A DNA stretch of 64,000 nucleotides from Sphingobium nicotianae (GCF_018603885.1 NZ_JAHGAW010000008.1:1-64000), one strand, 5' to 3'; shown: positions 1-9,608, counted from the stretch's first letter. Translations and numbers: made by a program. Notes: generated by a model not told the origin, from the letters alone.

Positions 1-54
1 CGAGACACGTTGGCACGGCGCTTAACGTGTCTCGACTTCGCTCGACACGAACGG
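1..54. repeat. Palindromic intergenic repeat, copy 1
   Basis: Bases 1-11 (CGAGACACGTT) pair with 24-34 (AACGTGTCTCG). Bases 26-54 are the exact reverse complement of 58527-58555, so a 29-bp repeat occurs twice in the window in opposite orientations. It contains an imperfect hairpin (CGTG, TCGA, a CTTCGC loop, TCGA, CACG). A weaker relative lies near 45567-45585. It is probably a dispersed intergenic hairpin whose function is not visible here. Confidence 0.7.
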
Positions 55-98
55 ACCTTGGGCGCCGCTGTCTGGCTTCCCCCTTGCTGACCGCCACC

Positions 99-1460
99 AT
101 GGACGCCGCTACGCCCATCCCCCGTCCGCCCGGCGACGTCGATGCGCCCATCGATCTCCCGCGCGTCACCGGTCTGCAGCTTCGCGTCTTCATTGCCTGC
201 GCGCTCGTGCTGTTCTGCGATGGCTACGACATGCAGTCGCTTGCGCTCGCGGTGCCGAGCCTGATCACTCAGTTCGGCGTCACCGCGAATGACTTCAGCC
301 TCGCGCTCTCCGCCAGCCTGTTCGGCATGGCGATCGGCGGCGCCGTCTTTGCCCCGCTCGGCGACCGGATCGGCCGCAAGCCGATGCTGGTCGCCGCAAT
401 GATCTGCCTCGGCGCCAGCACCCTCGGCGCGCTGCTCATCCCGTCCACGCTCTGGATCGCCTTGTGTCGCCTGTTCACCGGCATCGGCCTCGGCATCGCC
501 GGCGTGAACGCCGCCGCGCTCTCGGGGGAATATGCTCCGGCGCGCTGGCGCTTCCTGATCATGACCGTGCTGACCTGCTTCGTGCCGCTCGGCGCTTTCC
601 TCGGCGCGATGACCGCGCCCGCCATCATCGATGCCTTGACCTGGCGCGGCATCTTCTATGTCGGCGGCTTCGGCCCGATCTTGATCGGCTGCATCGCGCT
701 GCTGCTGACGGCGGAGTCGCTTAAATGGCTGCTCCTGCGTCGCCCGGCCGACCCGCGCATCGCCGTCATCGCCCGTCAGCTCGCGCCGACGCTCGATCCT
801 GCCGAACTCACTGTCTCAACCGATCAGGGCGCCACGCGCCAGTCCGTCTTCGGCCTGCTCATGCCCGCCCATCGCATCCGCACCCTGGTCGTCTGGCTCT
901 CGGTCGGCAGCGGCGCTTTCTCGCTCTATCTCATGATGAGCTGGCTGCCGACCATGCTCAAGGAAGCGCACTGGTCGAGCGCGGACGCGCTGCGCGGCAC
1001 GGCGGCGGTCCAGCTTGGCGGCATCTTCTCGAGCCTGCTGATGGCCTGGGCGATCGACCGGCGCAAGCTGCTGCCGGCGGTGCTGTGCGGCTATGGCTGC
1101 GCGCTGCTCGCCTTCCTCGCGATCGGCCTGCTGCCGGGCTCGGTGCTCGGCTGGCAGATGCTGCTCGTCCTCGCCGGTGCCGGCACCTCGGGCATGCAGG
1201 CGGTGTGGATGGCCATCGCCGTCGTCCTCTATCCGCTGGAACTGCGCGCGACCAGCGCCGGCTGGTTGAGCTGCGTCAGCCGCATCGGCGCCGTCGCAGC
1301 GCCCTTCGCCGGCGGGGCCGCGCTCGCCGCCGGGGTCGAACCGCGCCACATGCTGCTCGGCCTCGTCGTGCCCGTGGGCATCTCGATCCTCGCCATCCTG
1401 CTCGCCCGGCGCCATTTCGTGCCGCCGCCAGCCGTCATCCTCACCGGAGAAGCGCCATGA
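99..1460 (+). CDS. MFS transporter, aromatic acid:H+ symporter type
   Basis: This is an inner-membrane secondary transporter of about 453 residues with twelve predicted hydrophobic segments. The first helix carries the DGYDMQ signature typical of the AAHS group (PcaK/BenK-like), and the loop between helices 2 and 3 has the MFS motif GDRIGRKP. Substrates in this family are aromatic acids and related organic acids; the actual one cannot be read. The frame is open upstream to base 27, but that part is encoded by the intergenic repeat, so the ATG at 99 is preferred. The stop overlaps the next start (ATGA at 1457-1460), which implies translational coupling with the SnoaL-like gene. Confidence 0.88.
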   Translation: MDAATPIPRPPGDVDAPIDLPRVTGLQLRVFIACALVLFCDGYDMQSLALAVPSLITQFGVTANDFSLALSASLFGMAIGGAVFAPLGDRIGRKPMLVAAMICLGASTLGALLIPSTLWIALCRLFTGIGLGIAGVNAAALSGEYAPARWRFLIMTVLTCFVPLGAFLGAMTAPAIIDALTWRGIFYVGGFGPILIGCIALLLTAESLKWLLLRRPADPRIAVIARQLAPTLDPAELTVSTDQGATRQSVFGLLMPAHRIRTLVVWLSVGSGAFSLYLMMSWLPTMLKEAHWSSADALRGTAAVQLGGIFSSLLMAWAIDRRKLLPAVLCGYGCALLAFLAIGLLPGSVLGWQMLLVLAGAGTSGMQAVWMAIAVVLYPLELRATSAGWLSCVSRIGAVAAPFAGGAALAAGVEPRHMLLGLVVPVGISILAILLARRHFVPPPAVILTGEAP

Positions 1461-2023
1461 GCGAGATCGATCTCGCCGCCCTCGCCGCCAAGGTCCGCCG
1501 TCTGGAAGATCGCGCCGAGATCCTCGACTGCATGAACCGCTACACGCGCGGCGCCGACCGGCTCGATCGCGAGCTGCTGCTGAGCGCCTATCACCCCCAC
1601 GCAACCGACGATCGCGGCGCTTTCACCGGCGGGCGCGAGGCGCGGGTCGACTGGCTGCTCGCCTATCTGCGCACGCTCCCGCACACCTCGCATCACATCA
1701 CCAATTTCACGATCGATCTGGACGGCGACGAGGCCCATTGCGAAAGCTATGTGATCACCACGCGCCTGGAGGATGAGGGCGCCAGCGTCGTCATCGGCGG
1801 CGCACGCTACATCGACCGGTTCGAGCGCGTCGATGGCCGCTGGGCGATCGCCCATCGCGAGGCGGTGATGGACTTCAACTTCACGGCGCCGACCAGCGAC
1901 CTTCCGCCCAGGGTCCTCGCGGGCGCGCGCGACCGCAGCGACCGCTCCTATGCGCGGCCCTTCGCATTGTCGGCGGAAGGCGAGGCGCGGATGCGGACCG
2001 GCCTCACGGCGCCGAAGGACTAG
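1457..2023 (+). CDS. SnoaL-like (NTF2-fold) domain protein
   Basis: This 188-residue cytosolic protein has the SnoaL_4/NTF2-like architecture common in aromatic and steroid catabolic clusters. It has an N-terminal helix rich in charged residues (LEDRAEILDCMNRY), a conserved RxAD-like stretch (GADRLDRELLLSAYHPHATDD), a THHIT-like strand (HTSHHITN) and a GRWAI strand near residue 130. Relatives include ring-hydroxylating dioxygenase small subunits, dehydratases, isomerases and non-catalytic binding proteins, so activity is open. It overlaps the MFS stop by four bases and is probably cotranscribed with it. The AraC gene starts 13 bp downstream. Confidence 0.8.
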   Translation: MSEIDLAALAAKVRRLEDRAEILDCMNRYTRGADRLDRELLLSAYHPHATDDRGAFTGGREARVDWLLAYLRTLPHTSHHITNFTIDLDGDEAHCESYVITTRLEDEGASVVIGGARYIDRFERVDGRWAIAHREAVMDFNFTAPTSDLPPRVLAGARDRSDRSYARPFALSAEGEARMRTGLTAPKD

Positions 2024-2036
2024 GGGGAGCAGGCTC

Positions 2037-2906
2037 ATGCAAAACAGTGCCGTCATGTCGACCTTCGCGGAACGCCCAGTGGCGATCCCCTCGCCGCGGC
2101 TCGATCCGGCGGATGGCGAGGCGATCCGTCTCGGCGCCGTCAGCCTCGCCTCGCTGCGTCCGGGCGCGCAGGCGGAGCCACGCGCCGCCACCTGCAGCCT
2201 CTATTTCCAGGTCGCCCGCAGCGCGCTCGGTTCGGTCGCGGGCAGGCCCTTCCGCCTCGATGCGGGCTGCTGGCTGGTGACGCTGTCCGCCGCGAGCCGC
2301 ATCGAACCGATGCCGGGCGGGCAGACGCTGGCCTTCAGCTTCCCGGCCGATCTCCTGTCTCGCCGCCTCGCGAGCCAGATCCAGTCGCGCGTATCGGCTG
2401 CCATGCCGCTTGGCAGCGCCGCCAAAATGTGTCTGGAACTGAGCCGCTTTCACCTGGCGCAGAATGAGGCCGTTGCGCCATCCGTCGCTGATGCTGTCGG
2501 GGAATCTCTGGTGGAACTGGCCAAGCTGGCGATCATCGAACAGCTTTGCGAGAAGCGCGTCGAGAGCGTCCGCGAGACCGTCCGCGCCCGCATCCAGACC
2601 TTCGTCCAGCGCAACCTCGTGGACCCGGACCTCACCATCGAGCGCATCGCCGATCGGATGCAATGCACCAAGCGCTACTTGCACAAGGTGTTCAGCGATG
2701 AGGGCCAGACGCTCAACCAATATATCTGGGCGCAGCGGCTGGAGCGCTGTCGCAGCGAACTATGCCGCGCCGAGCAGGCCGACAAGTCGATCACCGAGAT
2801 CGCCTTCGCCTGTGGCTTCAGCAACGCCGCCCACTTCAGCCGCAGCTTCCGCACCCGTTTCGGCCAGCCGCCCCGCGCCTATCGGCGGATGATGGGAGCG
2901 CATTGA
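2037..2906 (+). CDS. AraC-family transcriptional regulator
   Basis: This is a 289-residue regulator. The N-terminal half resembles the AraC_binding_2 type of sensor domain (the family that includes AlkS/FeaR-like regulators). The C-terminal 100 residues hold the double helix-turn-helix: DLTIERIADRMQCTKRYLHK is the first and KSITEIAFACGFSNAAHFSR the second, ending in the usual GQPPRAYRR. The ATG at 2037 follows a GGGGGAG ribosome site. It directly follows the transporter pair, so it may control the MFS/SnoaL operon and whatever lies to the left of the window. A long palindromic element sits 50 bp after the stop and could act as terminator. Confidence 0.88.
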   Translation: MQNSAVMSTFAERPVAIPSPRLDPADGEAIRLGAVSLASLRPGAQAEPRAATCSLYFQVARSALGSVAGRPFRLDAGCWLVTLSAASRIEPMPGGQTLAFSFPADLLSRRLASQIQSRVSAAMPLGSAAKMCLELSRFHLAQNEAVAPSVADAVGESLVELAKLAIIEQLCEKRVESVRETVRARIQTFVQRNLVDPDLTIERIADRMQCTKRYLHKVFSDEGQTLNQYIWAQRLERCRSELCRAEQADKSITEIAFACGFSNAAHFSRSFRTRFGQPPRAYRRMMGAH

Positions 2907-2958
2907 GAGGGATCGGCGGGAATGCCTGCGCGCGTCCGCTTTGGGAGGTTTTCAGTCT

Positions 2959-3078
2959 TAGCCCCTCCCCTTTAGGGGAGGGGAAAGGGGTGGGGGCGAT
3001 GCGCAGCATCGCTCGCGCAGCGATCATGCGGGACCGTTCAGCCCCATCCCACCCCCTCCCCTAAAGGGGAGGGGCTAA
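2959..3078. repeat. Long palindromic element, copy A
   Basis: Two arms, each itself a hairpin (CCCCTCCCC-TTTA-GGGGAGGGG and CCCCTCCCC-TAAA-GGGGAGGGG), are reverse complements of each other. They flank a core containing GCGATGCGCAGCATCGC, also palindromic. Six related copies lie at 20270, 24974, 26736, 30024 (partial), 39962 and 62762. This copy follows the AraC gene and may end its transcript. Confidence 0.85.
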
Positions 3079-3210
3079 AGGCAACAATGGCGTCGGATCC
3101 TGACAGGCTTTGGGCGTCCCCTAATCAAGTCCCCCACAACCCAGAAAATCGCTGAGCAATTCCGCCCGATGCTGTAGGAAGCGCATGACGCCGGAGAAGG
3201 AGGTTCAGCC

Positions 3211-4182
3211 ATGACTCGCAGAAAGCTCGGAAGCTCCAACCTCATGATCGCGCCCCTGATGTTCGGCGGCAATGTGTTCAACTGGACGGTGGACGAGGCG
3301 ACCTCCCACACGCTCCTGGACGCGTTCGTCGATGGCGGCTTCAATGCGATCGACACGGCGGATGCCTATTCCATCTGGGTTCCCGGCAACAAGGGCGGAG
3401 ACTCGGAAGAGGTGATCGGCAGCTGGCTCGCCAGGCGCGGTGGCCGCGAGCGCGTCGTCATCGCCACCAAGACCGGCGTTCCGCTTGCCCCCGGCGACGG
3501 TGGCCTCGCGCCCGACCGGATCGAGCGCGCCGTCGACGCCTCGCTCAAGCGCCTCAAGACGGATTATATCGACCTCTTCCAGTCGCATGTCGACGACGCC
3601 AATGTGCCGCTCGCGGAGACGCTGGGCGCCTATGACAAGCTGATCAAGGCCGGCAAGATCCGCGCGATCGGCGCCTCCAACTTCACGCCCGAGCGCCTTG
3701 CCGAAGCGCTCGACATCGCCGAGCGCGAGACTCTGCCGCGCTTCGCCTCGCTCCAGCCGCTCTACAATCTCTATGACCGCGCGCCGTTCGAGAGCGGGCT
3801 GGAGCAGCTCTGCCTCGATCGCGATGTCGGCGTGATCTCCTATTATTCGCTGGCGAGCGGCTTCCTCACCGGCAAGTATCGATCGGAAGCGGATCTTGAA
3901 GGTCGCGCGCGGGGTGCCGGTATCCGCAAATATCTGACTGGGCGGGGCACCGCGATCCTCGCCGCGCTGGACGATGTCGCTGCGGCGCACGGCGTCGGGC
4001 TGGCGCAGATCGCGCTCGCCTGGCTGATGCAGCGGCCCGCCGTGACCGCGCCGATCGCGAGCGCGACCAGTCTCACGCAGCTTCAGGAAATCATGGGCGC
4101 GAGCCGGATCACGCTGTCCCAGGCGCAGATCGCCCAGCTCGATGCGGCCAGCGTTCCGAAGCCGGCCGCCGCGGAAGGCTGA
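3211..4182 (+). CDS. Aldo/keto reductase
   Basis: This is a 323-residue NAD(P)H-dependent oxidoreductase of the TIM-barrel AKR family. The expected tetrad is visible: Asp48 (AIDTADAY), Tyr53, Lys87 (ATKTG) and His126 (FQSHVDD). The C-terminal IASATSLTQL segment resembles the nucleotide-binding loop seen in YajO/AKR-like members. The ATG at 3211 follows a strong ribosome site (GGAGG, 10 bases upstream). It is a single gene between a palindromic element and a 330-base gap. The substrate is an unidentified aldehyde or ketone. Confidence 0.88.
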   Translation: MTRRKLGSSNLMIAPLMFGGNVFNWTVDEATSHTLLDAFVDGGFNAIDTADAYSIWVPGNKGGDSEEVIGSWLARRGGRERVVIATKTGVPLAPGDGGLAPDRIERAVDASLKRLKTDYIDLFQSHVDDANVPLAETLGAYDKLIKAGKIRAIGASNFTPERLAEALDIAERETLPRFASLQPLYNLYDRAPFESGLEQLCLDRDVGVISYYSLASGFLTGKYRSEADLEGRARGAGIRKYLTGRGTAILAALDDVAAAHGVGLAQIALAWLMQRPAVTAPIASATSLTQLQEIMGASRITLSQAQIAQLDAASVPKPAAAEG

Positions 4183-4510
4183 TCCGCCTGTCCTACAGAC
4201 CTCAGCTCATGGCATGATCATCGGGCGCGCAGCTGCGCCCCGCTCTTTGACACCGTAGAGCCATCCCCGAAAATTCATGCCCTCATTCGCTCCGCGCGAA
4301 ACTTTGGCCGAAACGCCATGCGTCATATGCGCGATGTTCGTGATGTTCCGAACAGGAAACGGCTGTTTTCCGCCGTTTCCAAATTCGAGAAGTTTACACA
4401 TGCTGTGAGCTTTTCCGCCCAAGCGAACACTGGCAGTGTGGTTATTAGAGCTTGTCCTGCGTGAGCGGAATCAGCGTTCCTGCTTTCGCAGGAAGACATG
4501 TCGATCCGTC
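4183..4510. other. Intergenic stretch between convergent genes
   Basis: No convincing gene is seen in these 328 bases. A minus-strand frame of 71 codons exists, but its Met/Gly/Arg-rich product has no family features. The region is less GC-rich than its surroundings. The right end holds a perfect hairpin (4477-4494), and bases 4499-4514 resemble the terminal repeat of the element at 20035-20203 (ATGTCGATCCG then a CCTAG end). Confidence 0.5.
4477..4494. terminator. Hairpin after the dienelactone hydrolase gene
   Basis: TTCCTGC-TTTC-GCAGGAA is a perfect 7-bp stem. It lies 17 bases past the stop of the minus-strand gene at 4511-5368. No T-run follows on either strand, so it could be an intergenic hairpin repeat rather than a classical intrinsic terminator. 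Confidence 0.4.
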
Positions 4511-5368
4511 CTAGGCCAGCTTCGCCTTGTAAAGCTTGGTGAGCTCCGCCCAGGCCTTTTCGGCAGCCGCCTGATCATAAACCTGGCTGCCCGGCACACA
4601 CCAGCCATGATCGCCCGGATAGACCTCGACCGTCGCGTCCTTCCTGGCCGCCGCGAAGGCCGCTTTCAGGATGTCCTTGGACTTGGGGTCACGTGCATCG
4701 TCGTTGCGGGCGACGCAGATCAGGAAGGCAGCGTTCATCTTCGGAATCAACAGGTGCGGGCTGTTCGGCTGGTCCGTGGTGAGGCCGCCGCCGTGGAAGG
4801 TCGCCACCGCGCCGATCCGGTTCGCCACCGCCGCGCCGGTGCGGAAGGAGAGCGGTCCGCCCATGCAATAGCCCTGCACGCCGGCCTTCCTCTTCTTGTC
4901 CGTCTGCGGCTGCGCGTCGAGAAAGGCGAGATAGGCCTTGGAGTCCTTGTCCACACCCTCGTCGGTCATCGCCCCGCGATAGCCGAACAGCTTCTGCCGT
5001 CCTTCCGGCGTGCTGAAGTCGGCGCCAGCGCTGACCGCCGTCGCCGTCGCGCTGCGATAGAAGGGATTGGGCACCAGCACGACATAGCCCTGCGCGGCGA
5101 GTCGCCGGCCCATCTCGCGGAACACCGGCCGCAGCCCCATAATGTCCGGCCACATCAGCACGGCGGGCCAGGGACCCTTGCCGGCGGGATGGAAGAGTGC
5201 GGCATCGGCCTGGCCGTCCGGCGTCTTCACGGTCACGTCGGTCTCGACGACGTTCTCGGCGGCGCAGGCGGCGCTGGTCAGGCCGGCGGCGGCGCTTAGC
5301 GCGACGAAGGTGCGGCGCGTGAGGCTCCAGTCCTCGATGATGCCCTGATTGATCTCATTGTCGCACAT
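4511..5368 (-). CDS. Dienelactone hydrolase family protein, exported
   Basis: This is a 285-residue alpha/beta hydrolase of the DLH family. The catalytic triad is readable: Cys168 in GYCMGG, an Asp at 223-224 (RNDDA) and His254 (PGDHGW). The N-terminus has a twin-arginine-like signal (LTRRTFVALSAAAGLTSAACA), so the enzyme is probably periplasmic, or a lipoprotein cut at Cys35. Classical DLH opens dienelactone in chlorocatechol breakdown; exported homologues act on uncharacterised esters or lactones. The stop codon falls within a segment resembling a dispersed repeat. It is convergent with the aldo/keto reductase gene. Confidence 0.85.
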   Translation of the reverse strand: MCDNEINQGIIEDWSLTRRTFVALSAAAGLTSAACAAENVVETDVTVKTPDGQADAALFHPAGKGPWPAVLMWPDIMGLRPVFREMGRRLAAQGYVVLVPNPFYRSATATAVSAGADFSTPEGRQKLFGYRGAMTDEGVDKDSKAYLAFLDAQPQTDKKRKAGVQGYCMGGPLSFRTGAAVANRIGAVATFHGGGLTTDQPNSPHLLIPKMNAAFLICVARNDDARDPKSKDILKAAFAAARKDATVEVYPGDHGWCVPGSQVYDQAAAEKAWAELTKLYKAKLA

Positions 5369-5477
5369 GCCGAGTCTCTCCCGATGTTGACTTTGGAGAC
5401 TTGGTCTCCCGCTCCCGCACGCCTGTCAAGCGGATCAACAGGTTGGCGCGGGCCGTGATCGGGGCTAGGGGCAGGGC

Positions 5478-7103
5478 ATGCTGCGCTTGTCCGGACTGAC
5501 GCTGCCCCTCGATCATCCCGACGAGGCGATGCCCGAGGCGATCTGCGCGCGGCTGGGCATCTCGCGCGCCGACCTGTTGAGCCACGCGATCGTGCGGCGC
5601 GGCAATGATGCGCGCAGGAAGAGCGCGATCCTGCTGGTCTATACGGTCGACGTGGCGCTGCGCGACGAGCCGGCGGTGCTCGCGCGCTTCGCGGGCGATC
5701 ATGACGTGCGGCCGTGCCCGGACACGGACTATCGCTTCCCGGTCATGGCGCCGCAGGGCTGGTCCGGCCTGCGCCCGGTGGTCATCGGCGCCGGGCCGTG
5801 CGGGTTGTTCGCCGGGCTCATCCTTGCTCAGATGGGCTTCCGTCCGATCATCCTCGATCGCGGCAAGGTGGTGCGCGAGCGGACCAAGGATACCTGGGGC
5901 CTGTGGCGCCGCGCGCAGCTTGATCCGGACAGCAATGTCCAGTTCGGCGAGGGCGGGGCGGGCACCTTCTCGGACGGCAAGCTCTATTGCCGCGTCAAGG
6001 ACCCGCGCTTTCTCGGCCGCAAGGTGCTGGAGGAGTTCGTCAAGGCCGGCGCGCCCGAGGACATATTGACCGAGGCGCATCCGCACATCGGCACCTTCCG
6101 CCTCGTCACCATGGTCGAGAGCATGCGGCGCACGATCGAGGAACTGGGCGGCGAGTATCGCTGGCAGACCCGTGTCGACGATGTGGCGCTCGACCGGGTG
6201 AGCGACGGCAGGCAACGCTTGCGTGGCCTGCATCTCCACGACGGCAGCTTCCTGGAGGCGGACCATGTCGTCCTTGCCGTCGGCCACAGCGCGCGCCCGA
6301 CCTTCGAGATGCTGCACGCGCGCGGCGTGTTCATCGAGGCCAAGCCCTTCTCGATCGGTGTGCGCATCGAGCATCCGCAAAGCTGGGTCGATGAGGCGCG
6401 CTATGGGCGCTATGCCAGGCATCCGGTGCTCGGCGCCGCCGCCTACAGCCTCGCCCATCACTGCGCGAGCGGGCGCACGGTCTACAGCTTTTGCATGTGT
6501 CCCGGCGGGCGCGTCGTCGCGGCGACCTCGGAAGTCGGGCGCGTCGTCACCAATGGCATGAGCCAATATTCGCGCGCCGAGTTCAACGCCAATTCGGGGC
6601 TCGTCGTCGGCATCGATCCGGCGAAAGACTATCCCGATGGCCCGCTCGCCGGCATCGCGCTGCAGCGGCACTGGGAGTCGCGGGCCTATGTCGCGGGCGG
6701 CTCGAACTACAACGCGCCGGGACAGAAGGTCGGCGACTTCCTCGCCGGGCGTCCTTCGACCAAGCTCGGATCGGTCGTTCCGTCCTACAAGCCCGGCGTG
6801 ACCCTCACCGACATCGCCCAGTGCCTGCCCGACTATGTGATCGAGAGCTTCCACGAGGCGCTGCCGGCCTTTGGGCGCCAGATCCGCCACTATGATCACC
6901 CCGATGCGGTGATGACCGGCGTCGAGACGCGGACCAGCTCGCCGATCCGCATCACGCGCGGCAGGGACTATCAGAGCCTCAATGTCGAGCGGCTCTTCCC
7001 GGCCGGTGAAGGGGCAGGTTATGCCGGCGGCATCCTCTCGGCGGCGATCGATGGCATCAAGGTCGCGGAGGCGGTCGCGAGCAGCATCATGGCCGTGCGT
7101 TAG
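5478..7103 (+). CDS. FAD-dependent oxidoreductase, COG2509 type
   Basis: This is a 541-residue flavoprotein of the uncharacterised NAD(FAD)-dependent dehydrogenase group (COG2509). The N-terminal ~95 residues form the group's extra domain. They are followed by the dinucleotide-binding fold VVIGAGPCGLFAG near residue 103, the FGEGGAGTFSDGKLYCR segment and the C-terminal GEGAGYAGGILSAAIDG motif, which contacts FAD. No substrate is established for the group. It is a single gene, 109 bases from the divergent hydrolase at its left, and probably cytosolic because no signal peptide is seen. Confidence 0.85.
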   Translation: MLRLSGLTLPLDHPDEAMPEAICARLGISRADLLSHAIVRRGNDARRKSAILLVYTVDVALRDEPAVLARFAGDHDVRPCPDTDYRFPVMAPQGWSGLRPVVIGAGPCGLFAGLILAQMGFRPIILDRGKVVRERTKDTWGLWRRAQLDPDSNVQFGEGGAGTFSDGKLYCRVKDPRFLGRKVLEEFVKAGAPEDILTEAHPHIGTFRLVTMVESMRRTIEELGGEYRWQTRVDDVALDRVSDGRQRLRGLHLHDGSFLEADHVVLAVGHSARPTFEMLHARGVFIEAKPFSIGVRIEHPQSWVDEARYGRYARHPVLGAAAYSLAHHCASGRTVYSFCMCPGGRVVAATSEVGRVVTNGMSQYSRAEFNANSGLVVGIDPAKDYPDGPLAGIALQRHWESRAYVAGGSNYNAPGQKVGDFLAGRPSTKLGSVVPSYKPGVTLTDIAQCLPDYVIESFHEALPAFGRQIRHYDHPDAVMTGVETRTSSPIRITRGRDYQSLNVERLFPAGEGAGYAGGILSAAIDGIKVAEAVASSIMAVR

Positions 7104-7205
7104 GCCTTGCCTGCCTCGGCGTTTGTGCACAGCATGACCGCGCCTTTGCGTCTATGCATGAGCAGCGGCGCGGCATAACGGCGGATACGGATGTAGGAGA
7201 GGCGG

Positions 7206-7892
7206 ATGCAGATCGGGACAGCATTGCGGATCGGGGCTGCGGTTCTCTGCGCGCTGACGCTGGGTGCTGCGGCGGCGCCGCAACGTGACCTCTATGAGGT
7301 GATCGCCTTCCAGGATGGCGGCGCGCCGGCCCTTGCCGACATGAACCCGCGCGTCCTGTCTGTCATCGCTCCCACGCGGGCTGATCTTGGCCCGTCCGCT
7401 ATCTACATCGAGACCGATCAGGCAGGGCTGGTGCGGGTCAATGACGATGCGCAGCTGCCCAACAAGGGCCCGCTGCTGATCTACAAGGCGCTCGGCCCGC
7501 ATCTGCCTTCCACCGCCACCGTGCGCGCCGGTGCCGCCAGCCTCGTGCCGGGCGCGAAGGGGCAGCCGCGCACTTACTATCTCTTCGCCCATCTCGAGCC
7601 GGCGGAGGGCAAGGAGCAGACCTTCAACGATTTCTATGACGCGACCCATCTGACCGAAGTGATTGCCGTGCCCGGCATGCAGTGGGGCATGCGTGGCCGG
7701 CTGGTCTCGCAGTCGCCCGAGACGTTCGACGCGCCGCGCTACTCCGCGATCTACGAGTTCAAGAGCTACGATCTCAAGGCGACGATGGCCGAGGTCGACC
7801 GGCGCCTCAAGGTCGGCATCACCAAGGCCTTCCCGATGGGCAGCGTCGGCCGCAACGTCCTCGTCTTCTATGCCGGCCCGGCGACCAAGTAA
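7206..7892 (+). CDS. Secreted protein with an EthD-like ferredoxin-fold region
   Basis: This 228-residue protein has a clear Sec signal peptide ([24 protein letters not shown]). Residues ~130-170 contain [19 protein letters not shown], which resembles the dimeric alpha/beta barrel (EthD/DUF4286-like) signature in which a His and a Pro-Gly turn are conserved. The function is unknown; such proteins often accompany catabolic operons. A good ribosome site (GGAGAGG) precedes the ATG. The stop is 23 bases before mmsA, suggesting cotranscription. Confidence 0.6.
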   Translation: MQIGTALRIGAAVLCALTLGAAAAPQRDLYEVIAFQDGGAPALADMNPRVLSVIAPTRADLGPSAIYIETDQAGLVRVNDDAQLPNKGPLLIYKALGPHLPSTATVRAGAASLVPGAKGQPRTYYLFAHLEPAEGKEQTFNDFYDATHLTEVIAVPGMQWGMRGRLVSQSPETFDAPRYSAIYEFKSYDLKATMAEVDRRLKVGITKAFPMGSVGRNVLVFYAGPATK

Positions 7893-7915
7893 CACTTCCT
7901 GACCAGAGCAGAGCC

Positions 7916-9421
7916 ATGACCAGCCCCAGACTGATCCCCCACTTCATCGGCGGCGCGCCGCGCAGCATCGCGCAAGGCCGCCTCGCGCCCGTCTATGATC
8001 CTGCGACCGGCGGGGTCAGCGCGCAGGTCGATCTCGCGACGACCGCGCTGGTCGACGAGGCGGTTGCCGCTGCCACCGCGGCTTTCCCTGCCTGGGCCGC
8101 GACGCCGCCGCACCTGCGCGCTCGCGTCATGTTCCGCCTGCGCGAGCTGATCGTGCGCGAGGAGGATCGCCTTGCCGCGCTCATCACCAGCGAGCATGGC
8201 AAGATAGTCACCGATGCCAAGGGCGAGCTGCTGCGCGGCTTGGAGGTGGTCGAGTTCGCCTGCGGCATCCCCCAATTGCTAAAGGGCGAGTTTAACGAGA
8301 GCGTCGGCCGCAGCATCGATGCGGTCTCGATCCGCCAGCCGCTCGGCGTCGTCGCGGGCATCACGCCGTTCAACTTCCCCGCCATGGTGCCGATGTGGAT
8401 GTTCCCGGTGGCGCTCGCCTGCGGCAACAGCTTCATCCTCAAGCCTTCCGAGCGCGACCCGAGCCTCGCCGTCGAGCTGGCGCTGCTGCTCAAGGAAGCG
8501 GGGCTGCCTGACGGCGTGTTCAACGTCGTTCATGGCGACAAGGAAGCGGTCGATGCGCTGCTCGATCATCCCGGCGTCGATGCGATCAGCTTCGTCGGCT
8601 CGACGCCCATCGCGGAATATATCCACCAGCGCGGCACCGCCAACGGCAAGCGCGTCCAGGCGCTGGGTGGCGCCAAGAACCACATGGTCATCCTGCCGGA
8701 CGCGGACATGGAGCAGGCCGTCGACGCGCTGATGGGCGCTGGCTACGGCTCGGCCGGCGAGCGCTGCATGGCGATCTCGGTCGCGGTGCCGGTGGGACAG
8801 GCGACGGCCGACCGGCTGGTCGAGATGCTCGCGCCGCGCGTGCGCGCGCTCAAGGTCGGGCCGGGCAGCGACGCCAGCAACGACATGGGGCCGCTCGTCA
8901 CCGGCGTACATCGCGACAAGGTGCGCTCCTATGTCGATCTTGGCATCGAGGAAGGCGCGGAGCTGGTCGTCGACGGGCGCGATTTGCGGCTGCAGGGCTA
9001 TGAGGAAGGCTTCTTCCTCGGCGGCTGCCTGTTCGACCATGTCACGCCCGACATGCGCATCTACAAGGAAGAGATTTTCGGTCCCGTCCTGTCGGTGGTC
9101 CGGGCCGGCAGCTTCGAGGAGGCGATCGGCCTCGTCGATGCCCACGAATATGGCAATGGCACGGCGATCTTCACGCGCGACGGGCGCACCGCTCAGGATT
9201 ATCTCGCCCGCGTGAAGGTCGGCATGGTCGGCATCAACGTGCCGATCCCGGTGCCGATGGCCTTCCACAGCTTCGGCGGCTGGAAACGCTCGCTGTTCGG
9301 CGAGCATCATATGCACGGCCCGGAAGGCGTGCGCTTCTACACGCGCCTCAAGACCGCGACGATGCGCTGGCCGACCGGCCCCAGCACCGGCGCCGACTTC
9401 CTGATGCCGACGCAGAAATAG
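7916..9421 (+). CDS. mmsA: CoA-acylating methylmalonate-semialdehyde dehydrogenase
   Basis: This is a 501-residue aldehyde dehydrogenase. It converts methylmalonate semialdehyde to propionyl-CoA and malonate semialdehyde to acetyl-CoA (valine, beta-alanine and inositol breakdown). MmsA-specific sequences are visible: the [14 protein letters not shown] stretch, LGGAKNH instead of the usual ELGGK, the catalytic Cys in GSAGERCMA, and the C-terminal [10 protein letters not shown] plus FYTRLKT. The ATG at 7916 is chosen because the upstream open frame overlaps the preceding gene. No other valine or inositol genes flank it, so here it may serve a general semialdehyde step. Confidence 0.92.
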   Translation: MTSPRLIPHFIGGAPRSIAQGRLAPVYDPATGGVSAQVDLATTALVDEAVAAATAAFPAWAATPPHLRARVMFRLRELIVREEDRLAALITSEHGKIVTDAKGELLRGLEVVEFACGIPQLLKGEFNESVGRSIDAVSIRQPLGVVAGITPFNFPAMVPMWMFPVALACGNSFILKPSERDPSLAVELALLLKEAGLPDGVFNVVHGDKEAVDALLDHPGVDAISFVGSTPIAEYIHQRGTANGKRVQALGGAKNHMVILPDADMEQAVDALMGAGYGSAGERCMAISVAVPVGQATADRLVEMLAPRVRALKVGPGSDASNDMGPLVTGVHRDKVRSYVDLGIEEGAELVVDGRDLRLQGYEEGFFLGGCLFDHVTPDMRIYKEEIFGPVLSVVRAGSFEEAIGLVDAHEYGNGTAIFTRDGRTAQDYLARVKVGMVGINVPIPVPMAFHSFGGWKRSLFGEHHMHGPEGVRFYTRLKTATMRWPTGPSTGADFLMPTQK

Positions 9422-9608
9422 CGCGCAGATTATGTCGTGGCCGCGACATATTCGCCCGAAGGTCACGAAAGTCACAGTGTGAACCAATATCTTCCGGCGG
9501 ACAGAAATGAGAAACTTGCGGCCGCCAGAAATGAGAAAGAGCCGTGCGCCCCAGGCGGCGCACGGGCACCATGGCATGCCCCCTCCCGTGTAGGACAGCG
9601 CCTTTCGG
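9422..9608. terminator. Convergent intergenic region with hairpins
   Basis: This lies between the convergent mmsA and CocE-like genes. It holds TATGTCG-TGGCCG-CGACATA (9431-9450) close after mmsA and CCGTGCGCC-CCAGGC-GGCGCACGG (9542-9565) after the CocE-like stop. There is also a 13-bp direct repeat CAGAAATGAGAAA at 9502-9514 and 9526-9538. The hairpins are probable terminators; the direct repeat is unexplained. Confidence 0.45.

Noticed and set aside
725..1456. Upstream extension of the SnoaL-like frame inside the MFS gene
   Set aside because: The extended part is Arg/Ala-rich and out of frame with the transporter; the ATG at 1457 gives a complete SnoaL-like domain.
4207..4422. A 71-codon minus-strand ORF in the gap after the aldo/keto reductase
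   Set aside because: No ribosome site, odd composition, and no recognisable family.
5355..7130. A 591-codon minus-strand frame opposite the COG2509 flavoprotein
   Set aside because: The opposite strand encodes a full, recognisable FAD protein, and the antisense product has no motif.
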